This document shows, one piece after another, positions 13,050 through 20,261 of a DNA stretch of 20,683 nucleotides. Numbering within the stretch: position 1 is the first letter of the stretch; the number at the start of each line of letters is the position of its first letter. The translations under genes and the position numbers were made by a program. The notes beneath the pieces were generated by a model. The model had not been told where the DNA came from, ran no database searches, and worked only from the letters and a program-made list of their open reading frames with translations. Origin of the DNA: a virus. Location of the stretch: the IMG/VR virus record IMGVR_UViG_3300025698_001288, positions 1 to 20,683 of that record. The stretch is one strand, 5' to 3'.

Positions 13050-14192
13050 ATGGAATATATACTAAACGATAGTGTTGATAGACTTGTATTTTTTATTGCA
13101 AGAGATGTGACAAATCTATTCACAAGAGAAACCGGCTTGTCAAGTTTTACAGTCAATTATGTTTTGGATAATGGTGCAAGGGGGGTAATGACTACACCTA
13201 CGACCGCTGAGATTGACGCCACTAACCTTCCGGGATTGTATAGTTTAGCTATTGACGAAGCTGCGATGACTAACATGGATGCAGCCAATGACTTTGAAAC
13301 TTTGACTCTACATATCACACATGCCTCGATTGATCCAGTGACTATGAAAGTCGGTGTGTATCGGGCCAAGATTACAACAGCAAGAACGTTAGGCATAGAC
13401 GCGGGCGGTGCTTTGTCTGTTTGCACATTGAACACAGATATGGTCGGCACGGATAATGCGGCGTTGGCTTCTGTATTAGGAGCAGCAGTTGGAGCAAGTG
13501 TTTCAGCGGATATTGCTGCCGTTAAAGCAGAGACTGTTCTTATTGTAGGGGATACCGGCGAGCTACAAACTAATCAAGGAGCTTGGGCAACGGCTACAGG
13601 ATTTGCAACACCAACGAATATTACAGCAGGCACAATTACAACTGTTACGACTGTTACCAATGTAACTAATATAGCAGGTGTGGCAGCTAGTACTCAAATA
13701 CAATCTGACGTTGTTGCTGGATTAGAGACTTATGGTGCTAATACGGTAACACCAGAGGCTGTAGGTGTAGTTACTACGGCTATTACTGCTGCTCATTTAG
13801 CAACGGATACAGATATAGGTAACTTAAATGACTTTGATCCTGATAATGATGATATAGCTGTGGTAATATCTTCACACTCAACTACCGATGCATTGATTTC
13901 ATCCAGTGGAATTGGTGATGGATCAATTACAGTTAATCATGATACAGGTGGTACGGACAATTTAACCTATAAGGTAAGTGGTGCGGGTGTTGATAATGCT
14001 ACGGTTAGAGCGTATTTAAAAACGGATTATGATGCCGGAAATTTGTCTTCTTTATTTATAAAAGGTACAACCAGAACGGACACATTTGGAAGATGGGAAA
14101 ATGACTTGATGTTAGACCCGGCAGTTTATACTATATATTTCTTCAAACAGGGGATTTACGGACCCGATACCAAGGAGATAACAATATCATGA
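13050..14192 (+). CDS. Fibre-like structural protein with baseplate-type N-terminal domain
   Basis: 380 residues, ATG 13050, five bases after the beta-helix stop. Residues 1-108 resemble a small beta domain (FTVNYVLDNGARGVMTTPTT, NLPGLYSLAIDEA, and VGVYRAK) like the head domains of baseplate or fibre proteins. Residues 110-260 are low-complexity and Ala/Thr/Val-rich: helical AALASVLGAAVGASVSADIA, then GDTGELQTNQGAWATATGFA and a TTVTTVTNVTNI stretch, which suits a trimeric stalk. A C-terminal beta domain (290-380) ends FFKQGIYGPDTKEITIS. No enzymatic signature. It forms a cassette with the preceding beta-helix gene and overlaps the connector gene by ATGA. I read it as a capsid- or tail-attached fibre. 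Confidence 0.55.
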   Translation: MEYILNDSVDRLVFFIARDVTNLFTRETGLSSFTVNYVLDNGARGVMTTPTTAEIDATNLPGLYSLAIDEAAMTNMDAANDFETLTLHITHASIDPVTMKVGVYRAKITTARTLGIDAGGALSVCTLNTDMVGTDNAALASVLGAAVGASVSADIAAVKAETVLIVGDTGELQTNQGAWATATGFATPTNITAGTITTVTTVTNVTNIAGVAASTQIQSDVVAGLETYGANTVTPEAVGVVTTAITAAHLATDTDIGNLNDFDPDNDDIAVVISSHSTTDALISSSGIGDGSITVNHDTGGTDNLTYKVSGAGVDNATVRAYLKTDYDAGNLSSLFIKGTTRTDTFGRWENDLMLDPAVYTIYFFKQGIYGPDTKEITIS

Positions 14193-14629
14193 GTGTTGAT
14201 GCAACCCCAATAACCCCAGTTTTAACTGATTTTTATAGTTCCCAAACCAGTATAGAAAATGTGTTTGGTGTTAACAACATCATACGGTGGTCCAATTTAG
14301 ATAATGATAATGCGGCGGCTGATACTGATAGAATAACTTCATCGATTTTGTTTGCACAAGATTACATTAATGATCGTTTTCGTTTTAGTAGGTATTTGCT
14401 TCCATTTTCATCGCCTCCAAAACGAATAACTGACTGGGCATCGAAGTGGGCCGGTATTTGGTTATACGAATCGCGTGGGTTGAGTGATGATAATGAAGAG
14501 GGTAATAAACTACAAGTTATAAAAGAGTCCGTGGAGACTGAAATTTCTGATTGCATCGCTGGTATAACCAAATTAGATGCAACTGCACATGATACAACTG
14601 CTCCAACTTCCCCAACTGTAATACGATGA
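14189..14629 (+). CDS. Head-tail connector, Mu gp36/DUF1320-like
   Basis: 146 residues, ATG 14189 overlapping the previous stop (ATGA). The region SIENVFGVNNIIRWSNLDND (residues 20-39) followed by helices with TSSILFAQDYINDRFRFSRY, LPFSSPPKRITDWASKWAG and IWLYESRG resembles the DUF1320/gp36 adaptor that binds below the portal ring: a helical bundle with an LP..PP..I..W pattern after a Y-rich helix. Its position between head genes and the tail completion gene agrees. The end is Thr/Pro-rich and disordered. Recognition is by pattern, not by an exact motif. Confidence 0.6.
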   Translation: MSVDATPITPVLTDFYSSQTSIENVFGVNNIIRWSNLDNDNAAADTDRITSSILFAQDYINDRFRFSRYLLPFSSPPKRITDWASKWAGIWLYESRGLSDDNEEGNKLQVIKESVETEISDCIAGITKLDATAHDTTAPTSPTVIR

Positions 14630-15204
14630 GTACAAGAAAAACAACAATTAACTTTGAAGCATTAAGGCGATTTGAACGCAAATGGCTTGAACAACATGCC
14701 TTGGGTACGTTCAGTGGACACATAGGACACATGTGGCAACAAATAGGTGTTGTTTATTTAGCTTTTGTGCGAAGAAGATTTATTATACACTCTAGAGGTG
14801 GTGGTGATTGGAAACCATTGAAACGTATCAGAACCAGAGATCGTGCAGCTTTAAAAAGGACTTACCGTAGAGGGGGTCAAGGAGCTTATTATAAAAAATT
14901 ACAAAAAGGAAGTGCTATTTTAAGAGACACTGGTACGCTACTAAATGCTTTGACAGTGGATCAACCGGGTAATAAATTTGAGCGTATTCCTTATGGGTTA
15001 AGAGTTGGATTTGGTGGACCTGAAAGACATGGTAAGGGTAAAGCAACCATTAGAGATATTGCAGTTTACCATGATCAAGGAAAGGGAAATTTACCGAAAC
15101 GACAAATTATAGTTGCACCAACACCAACAGTTGGAAGACGAATAATAAATATCATTAAAACATCCGTGGCTAAATTGGAAAGGGAAAGCGAATATGGCAG
15201 TTGA
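14626..15204 (+). CDS. Virion morphogenesis / tail completion protein (Mu gpG-like)
   Basis: 192 residues, ATG 14626 overlapping the previous stop (ATGA). Hallmarks of the phage virion-morphogenesis family: GGDWKPLKRIRTRD (59-72), the AILRDTGTLLNAL segment (97-109), IPYGLRVGFG (121-130), and AVYHDQGKGNLPKRQIIV (146-163), a His-containing loop followed by LPKR. These proteins complete the head-tail joint or tail. The protein is strongly basic. The C-terminal helix overlaps the start of the next gene by 11 bases. Confidence 0.75.
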   Translation: MSTRKTTINFEALRRFERKWLEQHALGTFSGHIGHMWQQIGVVYLAFVRRRFIIHSRGGGDWKPLKRIRTRDRAALKRTYRRGGQGAYYKKLQKGSAILRDTGTLLNALTVDQPGNKFERIPYGLRVGFGGPERHGKGKATIRDIAVYHDQGKGNLPKRQIIVAPTPTVGRRIINIIKTSVAKLERESEYGS

Positions 15205-15718
15205 TTTCACAATTGATCCATTTAGACAAGCCTATAATGCAATATGGACAGTGCTGGAAGCAAATTCTGATTTTACTGATCTTGTAAAAAAGGGTAATCG
15301 TATTAAATTGGTGACTGATGATGAAACACCAATCAAGAAAAATTTGATGGTTGCTGATTTTCCAGAAGTTATGTTGTTTCCAACGGGTGGAACGAATGAC
15401 ATGGATTGGACTTCATCCAATATAAAATTGGTAAGATCGTACCAATTAGTAATTTTATCGGGAACGATGCGGGCTAATAAATATGTGTTTCCCATTGAAT
15501 GGCTTTGTTTAAAAATTCTATATACCGCTATAGAATCGGAATCTTCACCAATGTTTGGACTTGGTGATTTCGTGGATAGAATTTTTATAACTCCGTCAAC
15601 TTACGAATACAATAGCACTGACGAGAATGAAAACCGTACAAATAAAGATGGTTGGGTCGGTGGTTTTAACATAAATATAGAAATGGCAATAGCAATATCG
15701 GATATTACAATAACTTAA
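15194..15718 (+). CDS. Probable tail terminator / Mu gp37-like protein
   Basis: 174 residues, ATG 15194 inside the end of the previous gene. Helix IDPFRQAYNAIWTVLEANSD, then a sheet (ADFPEVMLFPTGG, NIKLVRSYQLVILSG), a helix (FPIEWLCLKILYTAI) and a final strand pair (GGFNINIEMAIAISDITIT). This alpha-beta order and its position after the completion protein and before the tail tube suit a tail terminator, which caps the tail. Inferred from position and fold pattern. Confidence 0.5.
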   Translation: MAVDFTIDPFRQAYNAIWTVLEANSDFTDLVKKGNRIKLVTDDETPIKKNLMVADFPEVMLFPTGGTNDMDWTSSNIKLVRSYQLVILSGTMRANKYVFPIEWLCLKILYTAIESESSPMFGLGDFVDRIFITPSTYEYNSTDENENRTNKDGWVGGFNINIEMAIAISDITIT

Positions 15719-15731
15719 GGAGTAATATAAA

Positions 15732-16313
15732 ATGGAAGTAGCAGGTAGCGTTAGATCAATTTTATCGTTAACATTAACTAAAGCTCTAGATTTAGCAACA
15801 AATCAGTGTCCGGTGTCAATTAATGATCAAAATACAATATCCAGCGTGTTGAGTAGTGTTCACGAAGCTGACATTGTTTTTCATGACACAAGAACATTAG
15901 CGGGCGGGGCAAATGAAACTTTAGATTTAACCGCTTCATTGTCAGATGCGTTTGGTGATAGTGTTACAATTTATGATTGTAAATTCTTGTATATAAAAAA
16001 CAATTCAACCACTGACAACTTGTTAGTAGGTGCGGCGGCGACTAATCCATTTCCTTTGTTTGGTGACGCAGCTAGCGACATACTTAAGATTCCGCCAGAT
16101 TCATCAATTTTGTTAAATGTTGGCAACATCAATGGGTTGGTTGTTGATACGAATGATCAGTTGAAGATTGAAAATGATGATGCAGGTGTTACAATCACCT
16201 ATGACATCGTGATTGGCGGTAAATCAACGGCTCCAACTCCTACGCCAACACCGACCCCGACCCCGACCCCGACCCCGACACCTACTCCGACACCGACCCC
16301 GACACCCACGTAG
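15732..16313 (+). CDS. Virion protein of unknown function with C-terminal Pro-Thr tail
   Basis: 193 residues, ATG 15732 with TAAGGAGTAAT upstream. The first 25 residues are helical. Residues 45-166 are beta-rich (IVFHDTRTLAGGANETLDLT, then AFGDSVTIYDCKFLYIKNNS, DSSILLNVGNINGLVV, and ITYDIVIGG), a jelly-roll-like small domain that I recall as a widespread unnamed structural protein in metagenomic phages. The tail is 13 Pro-Thr pairs (168-193), the same chemistry as in the decoration protein at 8964, although the bodies are not alike. Stop is TAG. The third structured element follows. It is probably a tail or tail-tip surface protein. Confidence 0.65.
   Translation: MEVAGSVRSILSLTLTKALDLATNQCPVSINDQNTISSVLSSVHEADIVFHDTRTLAGGANETLDLTASLSDAFGDSVTIYDCKFLYIKNNSTTDNLLVGAAATNPFPLFGDAASDILKIPPDSSILLNVGNINGLVVDTNDQLKIENDDAGVTITYDIVIGGKSTAPTPTPTPTPTPTPTPTPTPTPTPTPT
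16233..16310 (+). repeat. Repetitive DNA encoding 13 Pro-Thr pairs
   Basis: C-rich CCNAC hexamer-type repeats (CCGACC, CCGACA, CCTACT) reach from the end of the beta domain to the TAG stop at 16311. Less regular than the repeat at 9684-9743, so expanded separately or older. Confidence 0.9.
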
Positions 16314-16331
16314 GACGGATGAGGTTTGATA

Positions 16332-16390
16332 CCCTTTGGGCCGATTGAGTCCAAGGGAAGCCAAAGGAAGCATATTCCTTAGCAAGAGAA
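16332..16390 (+). ncRNA. Dispersed structured element, copy 3, upstream of tail tube gene
   Basis: Begins 18 bases after the stop at 16313. Hairpin 1: CCCTT(T)GG/CCAAGGG (16332-16339/16351-16357), one bulge. Hairpin 2: GCCAAAGGAA/TTCCTTAGC (16360-16369/16375-16383), one mismatch and one bulge, loop GCATA, followed by AAGAGAA. GAGTCCAAGG (16347-16356) is identical to copy 2. Confidence 0.62.
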
Positions 16391-16394
16391 GAAC

Positions 16395-16421
16395 TTGACA
16401 TAATTGTATAGTAAAAATAAT
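16395..16421 (+). promoter_or_regulatory. Possible sigma-70-type promoter before the tail tube gene
   Basis: TTGACA (16395-16400), perfect for -35, followed after 15 bases by AATAAT (16416-16421), 5 of 6 match to -10. The spacer is 2 bases shorter than ideal. It sits directly after structured element copy 3 and before the tube gene's ribosome site. Confidence 0.35.
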
Positions 16422-16423
16422 CT

Positions 16424-16438
16424 TTATTAGGAGAATAA
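16424..16438 (+). promoter_or_regulatory. Ribosome site in a small hairpin before the tail tube gene
   Basis: TTATT (16424-16428) and AATAA (16434-16438) pair perfectly around AGGAG (16429-16433), which is the whole loop and sits 7 bases before ATG 16441. Same design as at the major capsid gene. Confidence 0.45.
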
Positions 16439-16440
16439 CA

Positions 16441-16800
16441 ATGCCAGTACCGAGAACAGGAAAAAGCGGGTCAATAACCGTTGATGCCGCAACAGTAGAA
16501 AACACCCAAAATTGGGAATACAACGAGTCAAACGATGCTCAAGAGTACGTTGATGCAGGTATGATTAAAACCACTGATGGCAATGATAGTGCTAATTTAA
16601 CTTTTGAGTTGCTCGGAATTAAGTCAACTTCACTGGTTACAAATGGTGACACTTTCGCTTTTGTTGGTATTGATAATACTGGATCGGCGATTACTGTTTC
16701 AGAGGCACGAGTTACCAGTATTAGAGTTGGTACGGATATTCGGGGTGCGGCTCACACCGGGTGTACAGTAACAGCAACTTGTCACAGTTTAGCGACATAA
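16441..16800 (+). CDS. Probable major tail tube protein
   Basis: 119 residues, ATG 16441. Beta-rich from start to end: GKSGSITVDAATVENTQNWE, NDSANLTFELLGIKS, FAFVGIDNTGSAITVSEARV and GAAHTGCTVTATCHSL. The opening (small N-terminal strand, then a Trp-containing strand) is the pattern of small tube proteins that assemble into stacked hexameric rings. It lies between the tail terminator region and the chaperone and tape measure genes, the standard slot. Strong leader signals support high expression. Slightly short for a tube protein; a tail-surface protein is the alternative. Confidence 0.6.
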   Translation: MPVPRTGKSGSITVDAATVENTQNWEYNESNDAQEYVDAGMIKTTDGNDSANLTFELLGIKSTSLVTNGDTFAFVGIDNTGSAITVSEARVTSIRVGTDIRGAAHTGCTVTATCHSLAT

Positions 16801-16804
16801 CAAC

Positions 16805-17350
16805 ATGAATGATTATCGAAAAGCATTCGGTTCCCCTACTTGTGTAAAGTGGCGTGGAGGATATCTCGTCCTCCACCCACTTACTTTAAAAGAATGGCTG
16901 TTCATGGAAAGTCTCTTGAACAGCGATGATGACGTATGTGTTGTAGAAGCCATGGTTCACTGTTTATATTTATCGATCCGTAAAGCAGAACCGTTGACAA
17001 AGAAAAAAGTGTTAGCCAAATTTTTTAGAAAAAAATACAATCGTAAAGCTATCCCGATGTTAGTTAAGTCCATAGCTAAGATCAGCCTATCCAAACCTAA
17101 ATCAGATAAAGACAAGAGTAAGGATAAAGGTGAAAACGAAGAAAAGCTAACAGTATCAGATATTCTTCGTGCATTTAAAGACCATTTTAATATGGATGCT
17201 AACCAAGTTGGTGATTTAACACCATTTCAAGTAGATAAATACATTGAAATCATGAGAGATAAACTGATTGAACCACTACAGGGAATGGAAGTTAATTCAA
17301 CGGCTGAAGCTCAACACGTTCTTGAACAGATTGAAAAATTGAGAGGATAA
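16805..17350 (+). CDS. Probable tail assembly chaperone
   Basis: 181 residues, ATG 16805, four bases after the tube stop, without a clear AGGAG, so translation likely depends on the upstream gene. The N-terminal part (LHPLTLKEWLFMESLLNSDD and a helix) and a C-terminal helical domain (LTVSDILRAFKDHFNMDANQ, then LTPFQVDKYIEIM) are joined by a Lys-rich linker (KPKSDKDKSKDKGENEEKL). The gene directly precedes the tape measure, where gpG/gpGT-type chaperones sit. In lambda the two parts are made by frameshift; here one continuous frame covers both. Confidence 0.58.
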   Translation: MNDYRKAFGSPTCVKWRGGYLVLHPLTLKEWLFMESLLNSDDDVCVVEAMVHCLYLSIRKAEPLTKKKVLAKFFRKKYNRKAIPMLVKSIAKISLSKPKSDKDKSKDKGENEEKLTVSDILRAFKDHFNMDANQVGDLTPFQVDKYIEIMRDKLIEPLQGMEVNSTAEAQHVLEQIEKLRG

Positions 17351-17354
17351 AAAT

Positions 17355-19406
17355 ATGTTTAGATTTGGAGAGGGATTTTTTGAGTTTAATGCTAACGATA
17401 AGAATTTCCGTACCGCTCTGTCTAGAATTAAATCATCTTTATCTTCTTTAAGGAACGGTTTTAGAATCACGGGACGTGCCGCCAGAAACATGTTAGCAAT
17501 CGGAACAGCCGCATTAGCGAAAACCCTGAAAGATGCAGCAGACACACAGGACATTGAAGCAAAATTCAAGGCTGTATTTGATGGGATAGTAGAAGAATCG
17601 GACAAGTTTGCTGCAAATTTGGCTAAATCATATGGTAAATCGAAAGCTGAAATCAAAGGGTTTATGGCAAATCTACAGGATACACTTGTTCCGATGGGTT
17701 TAGCTCGTGATGATGCGGCCAAATTATCTGGTACATTGACTCAATTAGCTTTTGATTTGGGTAAATGGGAAAGAGCTAACCCTGTAGATGTTTTGGAAGA
17801 TTTAAAATCTGGGGTAATAGGTTTAACTCGTGGTTTACTTAAGTATGGTATTAGGATTGATGAGGCTACACTTAAAGCAAAATTATTGAGTTCAGGTATG
17901 GTTGAAAATGCCAAAGATGCAACCGAAACACAAAAAATCATGGCCAGATTTGCTCTCATCATGGAGAGAAGCAGAGATGCCCAAGGTGCGGTAATTAAAA
18001 GTTCTAACGATTTAACTGTCAGACTTTCGCGTCTTAAAGCCAAAGCCAGTGATATAAGTAGAAGTATAGGGAAAACATTCATTCCCGTGTTTGAAAAATG
18101 GGGCGACAGACTTGAAATATTATCAGATAAATTGGTTAAATTTGTTGAACAGGATATGGATTCCTTAGAAAAGGGGATTATAAAAACGGGTAAGACTTTG
18201 TTATTAGTATGGTTAGCTCCGGCGTTAATAACTGGTATTGTGGGGTTGATTAAATTGTTAAGTACGGTTAAAGTTATCATGACAGGTCTATTAGGGGTTT
18301 CAACAGTATTAGCATCTACAATCACCGGTGTATTGGGAATTGCAATATTAGGATCAATTATTCTATGGGGAAAACTCGAAGCAAGAATTTTTAAAACTAA
18401 AATGGCAGCTTTGGAGGCTGAAGCTGCATTTAAAAAATTGAAAAGTACAATTACAGATTTACATAAAGCACAAAAAGCTTATAATGATGCTGTAACTCTT
18501 GAGGAAAAAATAACAGCTAAAAGAGATGAAATCGGGTATCAAAAAGAACTTATTAAGCAACTCAAGAAAAAGCTGGAAATCGCAAAAGATGAAATATGGG
18601 CAAAACAAAAAGGGCATATAAATTTTCTTGGTGGTGTAAGTCATGGTGTACCTAAGTCCGAGCTTACGGAGGAGCAGACTGCACTTAATGCAAAAGCTAG
18701 AAGTCTTGAAAGACAAAATAAGCTACTTGAGGAGCAAGAAAGAATATTAAAGCAACTTGAAGAGGGACAAAAAAATGCCGATGCCAGAAGCCAACATACA
18801 GAGGGAAAAAAACTTGAACAAATAAGAGTCAAGGAGTTAAATGATGAATTGGATGCGTGGGTTGCCACGGAAGAAGAAAGGGAAAGATTACAGATAAAAA
18901 AAGATGCCGATAAACTTAAGAAATTAGCCAGAACAAAAGATGAAAAAGCCAAAATTACAGAGGCTTACTTAAATAAAATAAGCATTCTAGAAGCTAAATC
19001 CCAGAGCGAGGATGATAAAAAACAAGCGGAAAAACTTCGAAAGTACCAAGATTTTCTTAGGGATATGGAATTATACACCGCCACTTCTGAAAAGGAAAAA
19101 CAAAAAATAACGTTAAGACACGAAAAGGAAAGTTTACTAGCAAGAGCTAAAACCGCAGAACAGAGACAAATGATTGAAGAATCGTTTTTAGAAAAACTGG
19201 CTAGAATTAACAGAAACGAAATAAGACCGTCATTCATTGGATTACAAGAGGGGTGGAAAGCTCTTTCCAGAGGCGGACAGGATAAAACTAAAAGATTAAC
19301 CGATTTATCTGAAAAACAACTTGACGTACAAAAACAGATATTAAAGCACACTAAAGACAACAGTAAAAAAACGAAACAGTCAGAATTTGTATTATCTCAT
19401 CCATAA
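17355..19406 (+). CDS. Tape measure protein
   Basis: 683 residues, the longest gene here, ATG 17355 with GAGAGGAT upstream. The N-terminal 250 residues contain TQDIEAKFKAVFDGIVEESD and VDVLEDLKSGVIGLTRGLL, typical of tape measure N-terminal domains. Residues 281-338 hold hydrophobic helices (ALITGIVGLIKLL, VSTVLASTITGVLGIAILGS) that would enter the host membrane on DNA delivery. Residues 345-680 are charged coiled coil. Tail length is set by protein length; at about 0.15 nm per residue this gives a tail near 100 nm, supporting a siphovirus. No peptidoglycan-cleaving domain is visible. Confidence 0.9.
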   Translation: MFRFGEGFFEFNANDKNFRTALSRIKSSLSSLRNGFRITGRAARNMLAIGTAALAKTLKDAADTQDIEAKFKAVFDGIVEESDKFAANLAKSYGKSKAEIKGFMANLQDTLVPMGLARDDAAKLSGTLTQLAFDLGKWERANPVDVLEDLKSGVIGLTRGLLKYGIRIDEATLKAKLLSSGMVENAKDATETQKIMARFALIMERSRDAQGAVIKSSNDLTVRLSRLKAKASDISRSIGKTFIPVFEKWGDRLEILSDKLVKFVEQDMDSLEKGIIKTGKTLLLVWLAPALITGIVGLIKLLSTVKVIMTGLLGVSTVLASTITGVLGIAILGSIILWGKLEARIFKTKMAALEAEAAFKKLKSTITDLHKAQKAYNDAVTLEEKITAKRDEIGYQKELIKQLKKKLEIAKDEIWAKQKGHINFLGGVSHGVPKSELTEEQTALNAKARSLERQNKLLEEQERILKQLEEGQKNADARSQHTEGKKLEQIRVKELNDELDAWVATEEERERLQIKKDADKLKKLARTKDEKAKITEAYLNKISILEAKSQSEDDKKQAEKLRKYQDFLRDMELYTATSEKEKQKITLRHEKESLLARAKTAEQRQMIEESFLEKLARINRNEIRPSFIGLQEGWKALSRGGQDKTKRLTDLSEKQLDVQKQILKHTKDNSKKTKQSEFVLSHP

Positions 19407-19420
19407 TAAAGGATCGTAAC

Positions 19421-20260
19421 ATGGGTATAAAAGTAACCAGATTTCCATACGTTAATTCTGTTCCTCACTGGGAAATGGATAATTCACCAGTAGAGGTGAT
19501 AGATGAAAACGGATTTAGAGCAACCAGATTTTTGAAGTGTGCTTGGAGTGATCGTTTAACATTGGTGTTACAGATGTTGGGTTACACTGTTGGTTCTAAT
19601 TCTGTGAATGTACATATGCCTGCTCCATATCCGGATCATTTTGCCGCTGTTGCTGTATCCGCTGAACCAACTCCTTTTGGTAGATTAACCGATAATTCAA
19701 ATCAAAAACTTGCTGTTTACAATCATGCTATCGTTAAGGTTAATTACAAAGTGCCAAATTATGAATTGGGTTATGATAACCCGAATGCCACACTTACCTC
19801 GGAAACCTTTGAACCGTCAACCGAATTTATCACTCTACCCAATAGAAAACTGTACTGGGATAATGCTCAAGTTGAAGGATTGGATATTGATGAGGCTCCG
19901 GGTGCTTTGGTTCATATGATGGATTGGGTTTATACAATTCATTCGATACCTTATATTCCTGCGGCAATACTTGATTATGTGGGTATGGTCAACACATTTG
20001 CCTGTTATTCATCGACGTTAGAGTTTACATTTGCCCCATACACTCTACTGTATAATCCACCTGTTATGTCCACAAGTGTAACAACACAGGGGTATCAAGC
20101 GTGGGAGTTGACTTTAAGATTTACCTATAGACCGCAAGGGTGGGATAAATTTGCCAGAGCAGGACAAGGTATCACATTTTCGAATATCTATGATGAAAAT
20201 GGCGATATCGTTGACATTTACCAAACTGCTGATTTAAACGACATACTGTTGAGTATATAA
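19421..20260 (+). CDS. Tail structural protein (probable distal tail component)
   Basis: 279 residues, ATG 19421 with AAAGGATCG upstream. Beta-rich throughout, with KVTRFPYVNSVPHWEMDNSP at the start, an ALVHMMDWVYTIHSIPYIPA central segment, and a final TLRFTYRPQGWDKFARAGQG. It follows the tape measure directly, the place of distal tail or tail-tip hub proteins. I cannot match it to a named family from sequence alone. Confidence 0.6.
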   Translation: MGIKVTRFPYVNSVPHWEMDNSPVEVIDENGFRATRFLKCAWSDRLTLVLQMLGYTVGSNSVNVHMPAPYPDHFAAVAVSAEPTPFGRLTDNSNQKLAVYNHAIVKVNYKVPNYELGYDNPNATLTSETFEPSTEFITLPNRKLYWDNAQVEGLDIDEAPGALVHMMDWVYTIHSIPYIPAAILDYVGMVNTFACYSSTLEFTFAPYTLLYNPPVMSTSVTTQGYQAWELTLRFTYRPQGWDKFARAGQGITFSNIYDENGDIVDIYQTADLNDILLSI

Positions 20261-20261
20261 A

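Noticed and set aside
9684-16310. CRISPR array
   Set aside because: The repeats are contiguous coding tandem repeats without spacers.
17741-18325. Long minus-strand frame opposite the tape measure gene
   Set aside because: It lies wholly within a well-supported gene, is low-complexity Ser/Leu-rich, and has no ribosome site; other minus-strand frames here are similar shadows.
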